A stretch of DNA of 64,000 nucleotides from assembly GCA_900542145.1 (NCBI GenBank), contig UQMF01000011.1:1-64000 (forward strand), given 5' to 3'. Origin of the DNA: an uncultured Oscillospiraceae bacterium. GTDB lineage: Bacteria > Bacillota > Clostridia > Oscillospirales > Ruminococcaceae. The notes under the pieces were generated by a model. The model saw only the letters and a program-made list of their open reading frames with translations. It did no database searches and was not told the DNA's origin. Positions 51,560 through 60,234 of the stretch are shown here, in pieces. Position 1 is the stretch's first letter. Each line of letters starts with the position of its first letter. The translations under genes and the position numbers were made by a program.

Positions 51560-51964
51560 ATGCTTATAACCGTTGAGGAATACATCGGCATGGGATTTCC
51601 GGAGGTGGATTCCAGGAATATTTCCGGCTGTATTCAGCGCAGCGACTACATCATAGCCGCGCTTACCGAGGGCAGGGCGGAAAAGGCGCTTCAGTCCGGC
51701 GGCAGGCAGGCTGAGCTTGTCAAGCAGGCTGCCGGATTCCAGACATATCAGCTGCTTCGCGAGATGGAACTTATCGACGGTTCCGGGGATTCCAGCTCCG
51801 GCAGCGAAAAGGTGACGATCGGGGACTATTCCTACAGCACACAGACCAGCAGGGGCAGCACGGCGAATACATTCACCGCAGACTGCGACGAGGCAGGACT
51901 GAATACGATACGGCTGCTCAGGGCGGCAGGCTGCATGTTCGCCGGTGTGGAGGTGCGCGAATGA
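51560..51964 (+). CDS. head-tail connector protein
   Basis: The 134-residue protein starts LITVEEYIGMGFPEVDSRNI, with helices of the gp6/gp15 adaptor type (QRSDYIIAALTEG, KQAAGFQTYQLLREME) and a flexible Ser/Gly segment before the last helix. In siphophages such adaptors ring the portal. AAAGGAGG precedes ATG 51560, and its stop overlaps the next start by four bases. Confidence 0.65.
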   Translation: MLITVEEYIGMGFPEVDSRNISGCIQRSDYIIAALTEGRAEKALQSGGRQAELVKQAAGFQTYQLLREMELIDGSGDSSSGSEKVTIGDYSYSTQTSRGSTANTFTADCDEAGLNTIRLLRAAGCMFAGVEVRE

Positions 51965-52302
51965 AGATAGATCCTATCCCGATAGAATTGCTGACGGACA
52001 GCGTTACGCTGCTTACTCCGACTGATTCCGGGTACTCCGGCACAGTGCTCGGGAATGTCCGTGTAATACGCACAAGCACCGTCACTGACCACCTCGTGAC
52101 CCACACCAGGGACCGCAGCGAACTGGTGGTGTATTTCGACTGCGTGAACTCCACCCCAATGGGGACAGAATTTAATGCAGGTCAGTCACTGGAGTATTTC
52201 GGAGAAAAGTACGAGATCGTGGAATCCACCCTGTTCGCCGGGGAGGAGCCGCACCACTACCGTATCCGCGGAAGAAAGACCAGCGGCGAATTCCACGGCT
52301 GA
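51961..52302 (+). CDS. head closure / minor structural protein
   Basis: The 113-residue protein is a small beta-rich protein (TDSVTLLTPTDSGYSG, DRSELVVYFDCVN, FGEKYEIVESTLFAG) in the position of a gp16-like stopper. ATG 51961 overlaps the connector gene. The assignment rests mainly on order and size. Confidence 0.55.
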   Translation: MKIDPIPIELLTDSVTLLTPTDSGYSGTVLGNVRVIRTSTVTDHLVTHTRDRSELVVYFDCVNSTPMGTEFNAGQSLEYFGEKYEIVESTLFAGEEPHHYRIRGRKTSGEFHG

Positions 52303-52319
52303 GAAAGGAGGAAAACGAC

Positions 52320-52457
52320 GTGACCAAGGAAATCAAACCCGTGAAATCCACGGAATGCGGCAGGGAGGAAGCCTACCGCCTGGCAAAACTGCTGCGCGCC
52401 GGGAGCAGAGAGCTCGCACGGCAGCTGAATACCAAAAAGACAAGGAAGCAGCGCTAG
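52320..52457 (+). CDS. small basic protein of the phage-like operon
   Basis: A 45-residue protein (from GTG 52320, AAAGGAGG upstream) is highly basic and helical (REEAYRLAKLLRAGSRELAR, then LNTKKTRKQR). It ends 9 bases before the next gene. No family is recognised. The strong ribosome site supports translation. Confidence 0.6.
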   Translation: MTKEIKPVKSTECGREEAYRLAKLLRAGSRELARQLNTKKTRKQR

Positions 52458-52466
52458 GAGGGACGT

Positions 52467-52811
52467 ATGACTATCACGATAAATAATGTCACGTTTGATA
52501 AGGTGACTGAACTTTCCGCAGAGCGTGAAACCAGGAGGACGGACATTCACTACAATACGCAGGGAGATATGCTTATCGACCTTGTGAACAGAAAATACCG
52601 GTTGAAAGTGCTGTTCGGACTGCTTACCGAATCCGAACTTAAGGCGCTTCGGGAGTTGTGCAGCGAGATATTCGTAACAGTTTGCTTCCATGCGCCGGAG
52701 GGTGATGTTACCGCAGATTTCCACGTTTCGGACGAGCCGGCGCCAGAGGTCACCGTGATTAATGGCGTGGCTATGTACGGCGGCGTGGAGCTGGAATTCC
52801 GGCAGAAGTGA
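52467..52811 (+). CDS. phage tail-type protein (DUF6711-like)
   Basis: The 114-residue protein (MTITINNVTFDKVTELSAE, QGDMLIDLVNRKYRLKVLFG, and a beta-rich C-terminus) resembles small tail proteins of clostridial phages. TAGGAGGG precedes ATG 52467. Function is inferred from the operon. Confidence 0.55.
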   Translation: MTITINNVTFDKVTELSAERETRRTDIHYNTQGDMLIDLVNRKYRLKVLFGLLTESELKALRELCSEIFVTVCFHAPEGDVTADFHVSDEPAPEVTVINGVAMYGGVELEFRQK

Positions 52812-52821
52812 GGTGAGTTGA

Positions 52822-54306
52822 ATGGTTGAGGTTTCAGAAAAATTCCGGCAGCTTGCCCAGGACAACGGACGCCGAGTGTGGTGCAGGATAGTGGCAGACG
52901 GGGTGGAATTCCAGGACGATACGCTCATTGAAATGAGCTTCGATGACGTGGTCCACCCGGACTGGTTCACCATCGGCACCACCTGCGCCAACCGTCTGCA
53001 CTTTTCTGCGAGGTATTCCGGGGAGCTTTCCTCCAGGGTGGAGGTAACTGCCTTCATCAGCTTTGACGGCGAGGAGTGGTGTCCGCTGGGAGTGTTCTAT
53101 ATAGAGCGCAGATACGTCCGGGGGAATGTTATCAACATCACCGCGTACGACCGTATGTACAGCCTGGATACGGCATACAGCTACACAGGGACGCTTCCGG
53201 TCACCAGCGACGTGCTGCTGCGGAAGATATGTTCGGATAACGGTATCATCTGCGCGGACGCCGGGTATCCATACAAGATAGAATCTATCCCGGCGGACAG
53301 CACTGTCAGGGACATCATCGGCTACATCGCCGGAATCAACCGCGCGTGCGCCAAGATGGACCGCCAGGGCAGGCTCACGCTGAAGAAGCCGCAGCATGTT
53401 GACGTGAATATCCTGGACAGGAACTGCTGGGAAGTTCAGCGAAACATGGGGCGCTCCGTCGTAACCTGCGTGAAGGCAAATACCGGGGACGGTGAGCTTA
53501 TTGCCGGCAGCGGCGCGCAGATATCCACGCTGGAAATTTACGACCCGTTCATGACCCAGGCGATACTTGACGGGATCTATTCCGAGTTCAAGCCGTTCTC
53601 CTTCTTCGGCGCGGAGCTGCAGATGCAGGGGCTTCCGTTCCTGGAAGCGGGAGATGTGGTGTATTTCCTGGACGGGGATATGCTGTACACAATCGTAATA
53701 AGCGAGATAGAATACACCTACAACGGGGGATTATCCGCCAGGTTGTATTCCAAGAACCGCATTGACGAGGACGGCAGCGAGCTTGAGGACCTGCTGGAGA
53801 AGCTGCTGCACCTGAAGAACGCCGTATACTACAAGCGCGAGAATACGGCGCAGATCGCGCTGACGGCTTCTCCGCAGATCATCGCGGATTTCGAATTCGA
53901 AACGGTGGAGGAATGCTTTGCGCAGCTGGATATAAATTTCACGCTCCGGAACAGCGACGCGGACGCAGTCCTTCTGACCGTGAACGTGAACGGTACGGAC
54001 GTGCCCAGAAATTTTATTCAGTCGGTGAAATCCGGCGATATTGAACTTACGCACGTTTATCACCTGGTGGACAAGCTGCCTGCCGGGAAGAACAGAATCT
54101 ACGCCGCCGCGAAAACCAGAAGCGGCAGTGCCTACATCGCCGCCGGGGACATGCAGGCAACGCTTGTGGGACATGGAATCTACGGCAATTCCGGAAGTCA
54201 GCGTGATAAGGCTTCGCTTTATGAAAAGACGTCCCGGTGGAAAATCGGGGTTCCGGAGGTTATTCCGGCGGATATGAACGTGGACTATTCAGGAGGTATT
54301 ACATAA
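52822..54306 (+). CDS. tail-tip / distal tail-like structural protein
   Basis: The 494-residue protein has an N-terminal beta domain (RVWCRIVADGVEFQDDTLIE, GVFYIERRYVRGNVINITAYDRMYS) and a hub-like middle (VRDIIGYIAGINRACAKMDRQGRL, GLPFLEAGDVVYFLDGD). It has a helical joint (ELEDLLEKLLHLKNAVYYK) and a C-terminal beta domain. This resembles the hub or Tal-type proteins that form the tip of siphophage tails. No tape-measure gene precedes it. Its TAA overlaps the next ATG. Confidence 0.55.
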   Translation: MVEVSEKFRQLAQDNGRRVWCRIVADGVEFQDDTLIEMSFDDVVHPDWFTIGTTCANRLHFSARYSGELSSRVEVTAFISFDGEEWCPLGVFYIERRYVRGNVINITAYDRMYSLDTAYSYTGTLPVTSDVLLRKICSDNGIICADAGYPYKIESIPADSTVRDIIGYIAGINRACAKMDRQGRLTLKKPQHVDVNILDRNCWEVQRNMGRSVVTCVKANTGDGELIAGSGAQISTLEIYDPFMTQAILDGIYSEFKPFSFFGAELQMQGLPFLEAGDVVYFLDGDMLYTIVISEIEYTYNGGLSARLYSKNRIDEDGSELEDLLEKLLHLKNAVYYKRENTAQIALTASPQIIADFEFETVEECFAQLDINFTLRNSDADAVLLTVNVNGTDVPRNFIQSVKSGDIELTHVYHLVDKLPAGKNRIYAAAKTRSGSAYIAAGDMQATLVGHGIYGNSGSQRDKASLYEKTSRWKIGVPEVIPADMNVDYSGGIT

Positions 54307-55622
54307 TGGAAGGAAAAGCAACATTCACCCTGACCAGGGCGGATTCCGGGCGTGTGATCAGGCAGTTCACCGAGCACAATCTTGTCACCGACGCAATAAG
54401 AAGGCTGCTCTCTCCGCCGGCATATGCGATCTTCAAGCAATTCAGCTGGTCGGATTTCATGAGGAGTTCTCTGCCGATATACAAGAATCTCTGCGGAGGC
54501 ATCATGCTGCTTGGAAATACCCTTGAGGAGAAGGCAGACAGCATTCTGCTGCCGCCGGATACTATCCCGGTGGCGACCGCCGGGGACCCTTACTCCGGTA
54601 CGCTGGAAACCAGGGGCACACTGAATTCGAATGAAACATATGCAATGGGAAACGGGTATCACTTTACCTGGGATTTCGGCACCGACAAGGCGAACGGCAC
54701 GATAAAGAGCGTTGCGCTCACAAGCAGGATGTTCGGTAATTCCGGATTCGCGGCAGCTGACAGCGCCGGGAGCATGTTCATGGATCCGGTCACCAAAAAT
54801 GCAGGTAATATGTACATACAGATCATTCGTGGGGAAGGGCAGTATCTCTGTACCCCGGAAAAATGCATGCATGTGTATTTGCGGAAAACCGACTCATCCA
54901 ATATGGTGTTTACTAAAATAAAGAGCCTTGACATGACGGCGGTGGGAGTGACGGACTGCGTTGACTTTTCCGTTGCTGCGGAGCCTGTCAAGACGATAAG
55001 AGTGGAGCTGCCGATAGAGGTGGATCCGGTGATCAAGGTGTTCGTGGACAGCTCCGATAGGAAGGTGTATTTTTTCGGCAAGGCGGTTCAGGAGGACAAT
55101 GAAAGGCTCCGCCTGGACTACGCGACGGTGGATCTCGACAGCTTCGCCGTATCCGCAAAGCGCAGCTGGGTGATGAATTCCGCTAAGTTCACAGTGTGTG
55201 CCGCTGCGATACACGGTGGCAGGCTTTACGCTGCAAGCAACAAGGCGCTTTTAGCATTCAGCAGTGCTGGGAATCTGTCGGAGTCCTGGGAGGGAGTGTC
55301 CGGCAGCGGAATGTGGTTCTACACGGTCAACGGAGTGCTTAGATATTATACCACCGACCGTAAGACGCACTCGCTATATAACGGAAAGTGGTATGGAATA
55401 TACGGTTGCGGCGACATCGGACTGGGATTTTCTGCGGACATAAAACCGCCGTATTTCCCGGCTCATATCATGAACCAGTATTTGTCGGAGATCCAGGGAG
55501 GCGTGCAGGATCCGTATCTCATTACGGCGGCGGATTACCTCGCTACGGTGAACAATCTCAGCGAGCCGCTGGTCAAGACAAGCGAGCACACGCTCAAGAT
55601 AACCTACGATATCACAAATTAA
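54306..55622 (+). CDS. phage-like structural or receptor-binding protein
   Basis: The 438-residue protein starts EGKATFTLTRADSGRVIRQFTEHNLVTDAI. Several beta-type repeats follow, including a propeller-like stretch (VFVDSSDRKVYFFGKAVQED, YATVDLDSFAVSAKRSW, AAAIHGGRLYAASNKALLAF, YTVNGVLRYYTTDRKTHSLY). It is the last gene of the operon, where tail-fibre or receptor-binding proteins usually lie. No enzymatic motif is seen. ATG 54306 overlaps the preceding stop and follows GGAGG. Confidence 0.5.
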   Translation: MEGKATFTLTRADSGRVIRQFTEHNLVTDAIRRLLSPPAYAIFKQFSWSDFMRSSLPIYKNLCGGIMLLGNTLEEKADSILLPPDTIPVATAGDPYSGTLETRGTLNSNETYAMGNGYHFTWDFGTDKANGTIKSVALTSRMFGNSGFAAADSAGSMFMDPVTKNAGNMYIQIIRGEGQYLCTPEKCMHVYLRKTDSSNMVFTKIKSLDMTAVGVTDCVDFSVAAEPVKTIRVELPIEVDPVIKVFVDSSDRKVYFFGKAVQEDNERLRLDYATVDLDSFAVSAKRSWVMNSAKFTVCAAAIHGGRLYAASNKALLAFSSAGNLSESWEGVSGSGMWFYTVNGVLRYYTTDRKTHSLYNGKWYGIYGCGDIGLGFSADIKPPYFPAHIMNQYLSEIQGGVQDPYLITAADYLATVNNLSEPLVKTSEHTLKITYDITN

Positions 55623-55627
55623 AGTAG

Positions 55628-55662
55628 AAAATGCTCCGGATTTGCCCGGAGCATTTTGTTTA
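55628..55662 (+). terminator. terminator of the phage-like operon
   Basis: AAAATGCTCCGG (55628-55639) pairs with CCGGAGCATTTT (55646-55657), then GTTTATT. It also faces the convergent GH43 gene. Confidence 0.8.
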
Positions 55663-55677
55663 TTGATGTTTTCCTGC

Positions 55678-57255
55678 TTATGCGAACTGCCAGCTGTCGA
55701 ATTCAAATCCGTCGGATATCACGAAATACACGTCGTGCTGTCCGGAGATTTTCTCGAACGCCTTGCTGTACACCGTCTGCCAGTCGTCGCCGCTGAATTC
55801 CAGGGAGGCAGAGATGGTTCCGTTTATTCCGTCGATGTAGACGTCGATCTTTCCTGTGCCCTTTACCCTTGCGGCAAAGTACTCAGCGCCGTCGCCGAAA
55901 TCCGCGCCGCGCACCGCGAGCCACGCCGCCGTGTCGTCTGTGGTTCCGTTGGATACTGTGATGTTGCCGGGCTCCTCAGTCGCAGTGTAGGAAGTCCCTG
56001 CGCACAGCGCGATATTCTCTGCCTGCACCGGAGAGAACGGATCCAGCGCCTTTATCTGGGACACGCCCTCCTTGGTGGCGGTCACCTGGGAGATCTTCAC
56101 GTTCTCCTCATCAACCTGGGCTTCGTTCACGCACAGGCTGCGGAATCCGCCGGTGGTGCCGAGGGAGCTCTGGGGGAACAGTGAATGATAGAACAGGTAA
56201 TACTTACCCTGGTACTTCTGGAGGTGAGTGTGGTTGTTGCTGTATTCCAGACCCTGCTCGCCGGGATTACTGAAATAATAGTCCTGGTATACCCAGCTGT
56301 CGGGGTCGAGCGGAGTCTTTGTGGTGAGGTAGGACATGCTGCACTGCGGCGGTGCGAATACTCCCTCCATGTCCCAGTTCTCGTAGTGTCCGCTCCAGTC
56401 GTTGTTGTAGGTGTAGATGTAGGTGCCGTTGATGTAATTCAGCTCGCTTGCCTCGAAGTTATAGGGGGAGGGGATCTTCATGATCTCGCTGTCAAGGCTC
56501 AGCATGTCGCTGCTCAGACGGACTATGCGCGCGCCGTCAGTCCCACCGCCGAAGGAGAGCCAGCCGACGCCGTTTTCGTCAATGCACACGCCCGGGTCGA
56601 ATGGCGACTGGCAGCCGTTGAGTCCCTCGGTGTTGCCGTCAATGAGGGATTTTCCCAGGGGATCGGACCAGGGGCCAGTGGGGGAGGTCGCGGTGATCAC
56701 GCCGGTTCCCCAGCCGCTGTTGGAGAAGTAAAGGTAGAAGTGGGTCAGTCCGTCGTCCTCGACGCGGGAGGTGATGGAGGGCGCCCAGGAAGCTATCGCC
56801 CAGGGGCATATATCGCCGACGTTGATGATACCGTGGTAGGTGTAGTTCACCATGTCGTCCGTGGAGATCATGACGATGGACTTCGTGTGCTCGTAGGTGT
56901 TCTTTCCCTCGGGTCCCACTGCTTCGTACTGCTGATGGTCGTTGGTGCCGTAGATGTACAGCCTGCCCTCGTATTCCACCGCCGTGGGGTCGGCGCAGAA
57001 TATATTGGAGAGTATTGGGTTGCTGTCCGTGGCGTTCTTGGAGGAGATACTTGTGAGGGTGGTCAGGCTGATATCTCCGGGGGTGGATTCCGTCAGAGTG
57101 CCGCCGAGGGTGAATGCGCTCTCCGGGGAGAACTCCGCCGGTGCGGAGGAAGCGCTGGAATCCGTGGAATCGGTGCTTCCGGACGGGTTCCCGTTGCTGC
57201 ATGCGCACAGGGATAATGAAAGAATCATGGCGATAATTGATTTGATGTGTGTCAT
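55678..57255 (-). CDS. lipoprotein glycoside hydrolase, GH43-like with C-terminal CBM6-like domain
   Basis: The 525-residue protein has a lipoprotein signal (LSLSLCACSNG) and a Ser/Thr linker. The five-bladed GH43 domain contains FCADPTAVEYEGRLYIYGTND (base Asp), SPFDPGVCIDENGVGW (Asp) and YNFEASELNYINGTYIYTYN (acid Glu). The last about 130 residues (ENIALCAGTSYTATEEPGNI, VKGTGKIDVYIDG, SGQHDVYFVISDGFEFDSWQF) look like a CBM6-type module. Likely substrates are arabinan or xylan side chains. It acts at the cell surface. Confidence 0.8.
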   Translation of the reverse strand: MTHIKSIIAMILSLSLCACSNGNPSGSTDSTDSSASSAPAEFSPESAFTLGGTLTESTPGDISLTTLTSISSKNATDSNPILSNIFCADPTAVEYEGRLYIYGTNDHQQYEAVGPEGKNTYEHTKSIVMISTDDMVNYTYHGIINVGDICPWAIASWAPSITSRVEDDGLTHFYLYFSNSGWGTGVITATSPTGPWSDPLGKSLIDGNTEGLNGCQSPFDPGVCIDENGVGWLSFGGGTDGARIVRLSSDMLSLDSEIMKIPSPYNFEASELNYINGTYIYTYNNDWSGHYENWDMEGVFAPPQCSMSYLTTKTPLDPDSWVYQDYYFSNPGEQGLEYSNNHTHLQKYQGKYYLFYHSLFPQSSLGTTGGFRSLCVNEAQVDEENVKISQVTATKEGVSQIKALDPFSPVQAENIALCAGTSYTATEEPGNITVSNGTTDDTAAWLAVRGADFGDGAEYFAARVKGTGKIDVYIDGINGTISASLEFSGDDWQTVYSKAFEKISGQHDVYFVISDGFEFDSWQFA

Positions 57256-57373
57256 GGCTGCTCCTTTGCGGTGATAATATTGTACTTATATTCTACCGCA
57301 TTGCGCGCTGTCCTTCAAGAACTTTACCGCCAACCAGTAGCACAAAACGGACACAATATATCCTGCCGGGTGA

Positions 57374-57402
57374 TTGACTTTTCGGGGCGATGGTGGTAGA
57401 AT
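57374..57402 (+). promoter_or_regulatory. promoter of the YbaK-family gene
   Basis: TTGACT (57374-57379), 17 bases, TAGAAT (57397-57402). Confidence 0.7.
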
Positions 57403-57446
57403 AAATACGCAGGATATCTTCAATAACAAAGGAACAGAGGGACAAC

Positions 57447-57917
57447 ATGGCTATAGAGAAAGTAAGGGAATATTTCAGCGGACTGGGCATGGCAGACCGC
57501 ATTCTTGAATTCGACGTATCCAGTGCAACGGTGGAGCTTGCGGCGCAGGCGCTGAACTGTGAGCCGTGCAGGATAGCGAAAACGCTGTCGTTCATGGCAG
57601 GTGAACAGCCTGTTCTTATAGTTGCGGCTGGGGACGCGAAGGTGGACAACGCAAAATACAAGGCAGAATTCGGGAAGAAGGCGAAAATGCTCACCCCCGA
57701 CGAGGTAGTGCAGCTGATAGGTCACGCCGTCGGCGGAGTATGCCCGTTTGCGGTGAACGACGGAGTTACGGTATACCTCGACGTTTCGCTGAAGCGTTTC
57801 GATACGGTATTCCCGGCGTGCGGAAGCAGCAACAGCGCCATAGAACTCACCATGGAGGAGCTGGAGAAATACTCCGGCTGCACAAAATGGGTGGACGTCT
57901 GCAAGGCGTGGGAATGA
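57447..57917 (+). CDS. YbaK/EbsC family aminoacyl-tRNA deacylase-like protein
   Basis: The 156-residue protein matches the YbaK/ProX editing-domain family, which hydrolyses mischarged aminoacyl-tRNAs such as Cys- or Ala-tRNA(Pro). Visible are the conserved Lys45 (CRIAKTLSF), VGGVCPFAVNDGV and VFPACGSSNSAIEL. The ribosome site is AGGGACAAC before ATG 57447. The exact tRNA substrate is unknown. Confidence 0.85.
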   Translation: MAIEKVREYFSGLGMADRILEFDVSSATVELAAQALNCEPCRIAKTLSFMAGEQPVLIVAAGDAKVDNAKYKAEFGKKAKMLTPDEVVQLIGHAVGGVCPFAVNDGVTVYLDVSLKRFDTVFPACGSSNSAIELTMEELEKYSGCTKWVDVCKAWE

Positions 57918-57947
57918 GCGACGGGCTCTGACCCGTATTTAATATGA

Positions 57948-57974
57948 AAATGCGTCGCAGGCAGCGGCGCATTT
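57948..57974 (+). terminator. hairpin between the YbaK and DUF819 genes
   Basis: AAATGCG (57948-57954) pairs with CGCATTT (57968-57974) with further inner pairing. The following bases are moderately T-rich. Confidence 0.5.
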
Positions 57975-58035
57975 CGTATTTTCCGGGATAATCCGGGTAC
58001 AATAATCTCTCAGTAAAATATTGAGGGGTGAACCT

Positions 58036-59211
58036 ATGATAAAAGACGGATTTCTGTACATCGCCGCGCTCATATTCACTGCGGCGGTCATCGTATGCCT
58101 GCCGAAGCTGTTCCGCGGAAGGGCGGCGGAGAGATTTTTCGGATTTGCGCCGCCTGTGGTGCTGATATACCTCGTGCTGATGGCAATGTGCACTCTGAAG
58201 CTGTGGGACCTCGGCGCCACTGCGGAGGCTTACGGGAGCCTGAAAAATCCGCTGTTGTACGCTATGCTGTTCATCATGCTGCTGCGCTGCGACCTGCGGA
58301 AGATAGTCCGGCTGGGTCCGAAAATGCTGGTGGGATTCTTCGCGGCGGCGGTGTCCATCGGGCTGGGATTCCTGGTATCCTTCGCGGTGATGAGGGGAGT
58401 CCTCGGCGAGGAAGCCTGGAAGCCCCTCGGCGCCCTATGCGGCAGCTGGATGGGCGGCGGAGGTAACATGCTGGCAGTCCAGGCGGCGCTGAATATCGAC
58501 GAGAGCATGATGGCTTACGCCCTGGTGATGGATTCCATCTGCGGAATGCTGTATGTGATGTTCCTGCTGTGGGCGGTGGGATTCCCGGATAAGTTCAACC
58601 GGTGGACCCGGGCGGATACCCGGGCGCTGGATTCCATCGGAGCAGCACTGGAGCAGGAAACGCGCGGCGATACACGTAAGGTGACCTGGCAGAATATTCT
58701 GCTGCTGACCGGCTCCGGGCTTCTGGCGGCGGCACTCTGTTCGGAACTGGGAGGAATCATCGGGAGCGCAGCTCCGCTCTTCGATCGTGCGACCTGGACT
58801 GTGCTGCTGATAACCGTTCTGGGGGTAATCCTGGCGATGACGCCGCTGGGCAGGCTCAAGGGCACGGAGGAGGTTTCCAACATGCTGCTTTATATCGTCA
58901 TTGCGCTGATAGCATCCCGGGCGGATCTGGGCGCGATGGGGAACGCACCCGCATGGCTGCTTGCCGGGGTGATAATCCTTGCGGTGCATGTCGGGATTAT
59001 GGTGATCCTGGCGAAGCTGCTGCGGCTGGATATATTCACCTGCGCGGTGGCGTCCCTGGCGAATATCGGCGGCACGGCGACCGCCCCGGTGCTTGCCGGG
59101 ACCTACAGCAGCGCGCTGGTGCCGGTTGGAGTGATCATGGCGCTGCTCGGCTACGTCGTGGGCACCGGCGGCGGACTGCTGGTGGCGCAGATAATGAGCA
59201 CCATGGCGTGA
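58036..59211 (+). CDS. DUF819-family integral membrane protein
   Basis: The 391-residue protein has about ten membrane helices and the DUF819 landmarks LGALCGSWMGGGGNMLAVQ near the middle and SLANIGGTATAPVLAG near the end, a two-half inverted design typical of secondary transporters. GAGGGGTGA precedes ATG 58036. Substrate unknown. Confidence 0.85.
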   Translation: MIKDGFLYIAALIFTAAVIVCLPKLFRGRAAERFFGFAPPVVLIYLVLMAMCTLKLWDLGATAEAYGSLKNPLLYAMLFIMLLRCDLRKIVRLGPKMLVGFFAAAVSIGLGFLVSFAVMRGVLGEEAWKPLGALCGSWMGGGGNMLAVQAALNIDESMMAYALVMDSICGMLYVMFLLWAVGFPDKFNRWTRADTRALDSIGAALEQETRGDTRKVTWQNILLLTGSGLLAAALCSELGGIIGSAAPLFDRATWTVLLITVLGVILAMTPLGRLKGTEEVSNMLLYIVIALIASRADLGAMGNAPAWLLAGVIILAVHVGIMVILAKLLRLDIFTCAVASLANIGGTATAPVLAGTYSSALVPVGVIMALLGYVVGTGGGLLVAQIMSTMA

Positions 59212-59250
59212 TATGCTCTCGGGGCATTTCTCATGATACAACAAAGGTAT

Positions 59251-59279
59251 TTGACATACCAGGATTTCGGCGTTATAAT
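59251..59279 (+). promoter_or_regulatory. promoter of the decarboxylase-cupin gene
   Basis: TTGACA (59251-59256), 17 bases, TATAAT (59274-59279): a consensus promoter. Confidence 0.85.
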
Positions 59280-59312
59280 GAAATCAGAATAAATTTTCAG
59301 GAGGAATGAACC

Positions 59313-60053
59313 ATGATAAAGCAGACAGCAGGTCATGACGCCCTCGGGGAATTCGCCCCGGAATTCGCGCATCTGAACGACGACATACTCTTTGGTGAGG
59401 TGTGGTCAAGGGAGGACAAGCTTCCCCTGAAGCTTCGCTCCATCGTGACGGTATCCGCGCTCATAGGAAAGGGGATCACGGACAGCTCCCTGACCTACCA
59501 CCTCAGAGAGGCAAGGAAGAACGGAGTAACCCGCGCTGAGATGGCGGAAATACTCACGCACATTGCGTTCTACGCAGGCTGGCCGAACGCCTGGGCGGCA
59601 TTCAATCAGGCGAAGGAGGTCTATTCGGACGATCAGCAGGAATCCCACGGCGGATTCTTCGGACTGGGTGAGCCGAACACCGCATACGCGAGGTATTTCA
59701 TAGGCAACTCCTATCTCAAGCCGCTGACCGACCCGAAGAATACCGTGTTCATCGCGAACGTCACCTTTGAGCCGGGCTGCCGGAACAACTGGCACGTCCA
59801 CCATGCGGACAAGGGCGGCGGACAGATCCTAGTCTGCGTTGACGGCTGCGGCTGGTACCAGGAATGGGGCAAGCCGGCGCAGTTCCTCCACCCGGGCGAT
59901 GTGGTCACTGTCCCTGCCGGAGTGAAGCACTGGCACGGAGCCACAGCCGACAGCTGGTTCTCTCACCTGGCGGTGGAGGTGCCCGGCGAGAATATCTCCA
60001 ACGAGTGGCTGGAGCCGGTCACTGACGAGCAGTACGGCGAGTGCGGAAAGTAA
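59313..60053 (+). CDS. carboxymuconolactone decarboxylase-cupin fusion protein
   Basis: The 246-residue protein joins an AhpD/CMD-type helical domain (residues about 10-105: REDKLPLKLRSIVTVSAL, AEILTHIAFYAGWPNAWAAF) to a cupin (about 130-240: FEPGCRNNWHVHHADKGGGQ, FLHPGDVVTVPAGVKHWHGA, with metal-ligand His residues). The CMD part lacks the Cys-x-x-Cys of peroxidase-type AhpD. Such fusions are common in gut bacteria and may act on quinone-like or lactone substrates. AGGAGGAATGAACC precedes ATG 59313. Confidence 0.85.
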   Translation: MIKQTAGHDALGEFAPEFAHLNDDILFGEVWSREDKLPLKLRSIVTVSALIGKGITDSSLTYHLREARKNGVTRAEMAEILTHIAFYAGWPNAWAAFNQAKEVYSDDQQESHGGFFGLGEPNTAYARYFIGNSYLKPLTDPKNTVFIANVTFEPGCRNNWHVHHADKGGGQILVCVDGCGWYQEWGKPAQFLHPGDVVTVPAGVKHWHGATADSWFSHLAVEVPGENISNEWLEPVTDEQYGECGK

Positions 60054-60069
60054 ACAGCAAAGGTGCGGA

Positions 60070-60102
60070 AATCCCGGAGCAGAAATGCCCCGGAATTTTT
60101 TG
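60070..60102 (+). terminator. terminator of the decarboxylase-cupin gene
   Basis: An imperfect 11-bp stem (60070-60080 with 60087-60096) is followed by T6. Confidence 0.65.
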
Positions 60103-60143
60103 GTTATTATTAGGGAATCCTTTGAGGAAATTGTAAAATCGCA

Positions 60144-60208
60144 TTGATTTTTTACAGATTATATGATAAAATATACATGAGTGTTGTGTAATTAGCCCGA
60201 ATTTCGGG
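60144..60208 (+). promoter_or_regulatory. promoter and leader palindrome of the sigma-factor operon
   Basis: TTGATT (60144-60149), 17 bases, TAAAAT (60167-60172). CCCGAA/TTCGGG (60196-60208) forms a short palindrome in the early leader, a possible operator. Confidence 0.6.
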
Positions 60209-60234
60209 TAATATGGGAAGGAATTGGTTGAACT

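Noticed and set aside
56185..57216. Plus-strand Val/Gly-rich frame opposite the GH43 gene
   Set aside because: Low-complexity antisense frame with no ribosome site; the minus strand has a lipoprotein signal and catalytic motifs.
59313..60053. Frame error between decarboxylase and cupin parts
   Set aside because: The frame is continuous with a natural linker, and such fusions are known, so it is a genuine two-domain protein.
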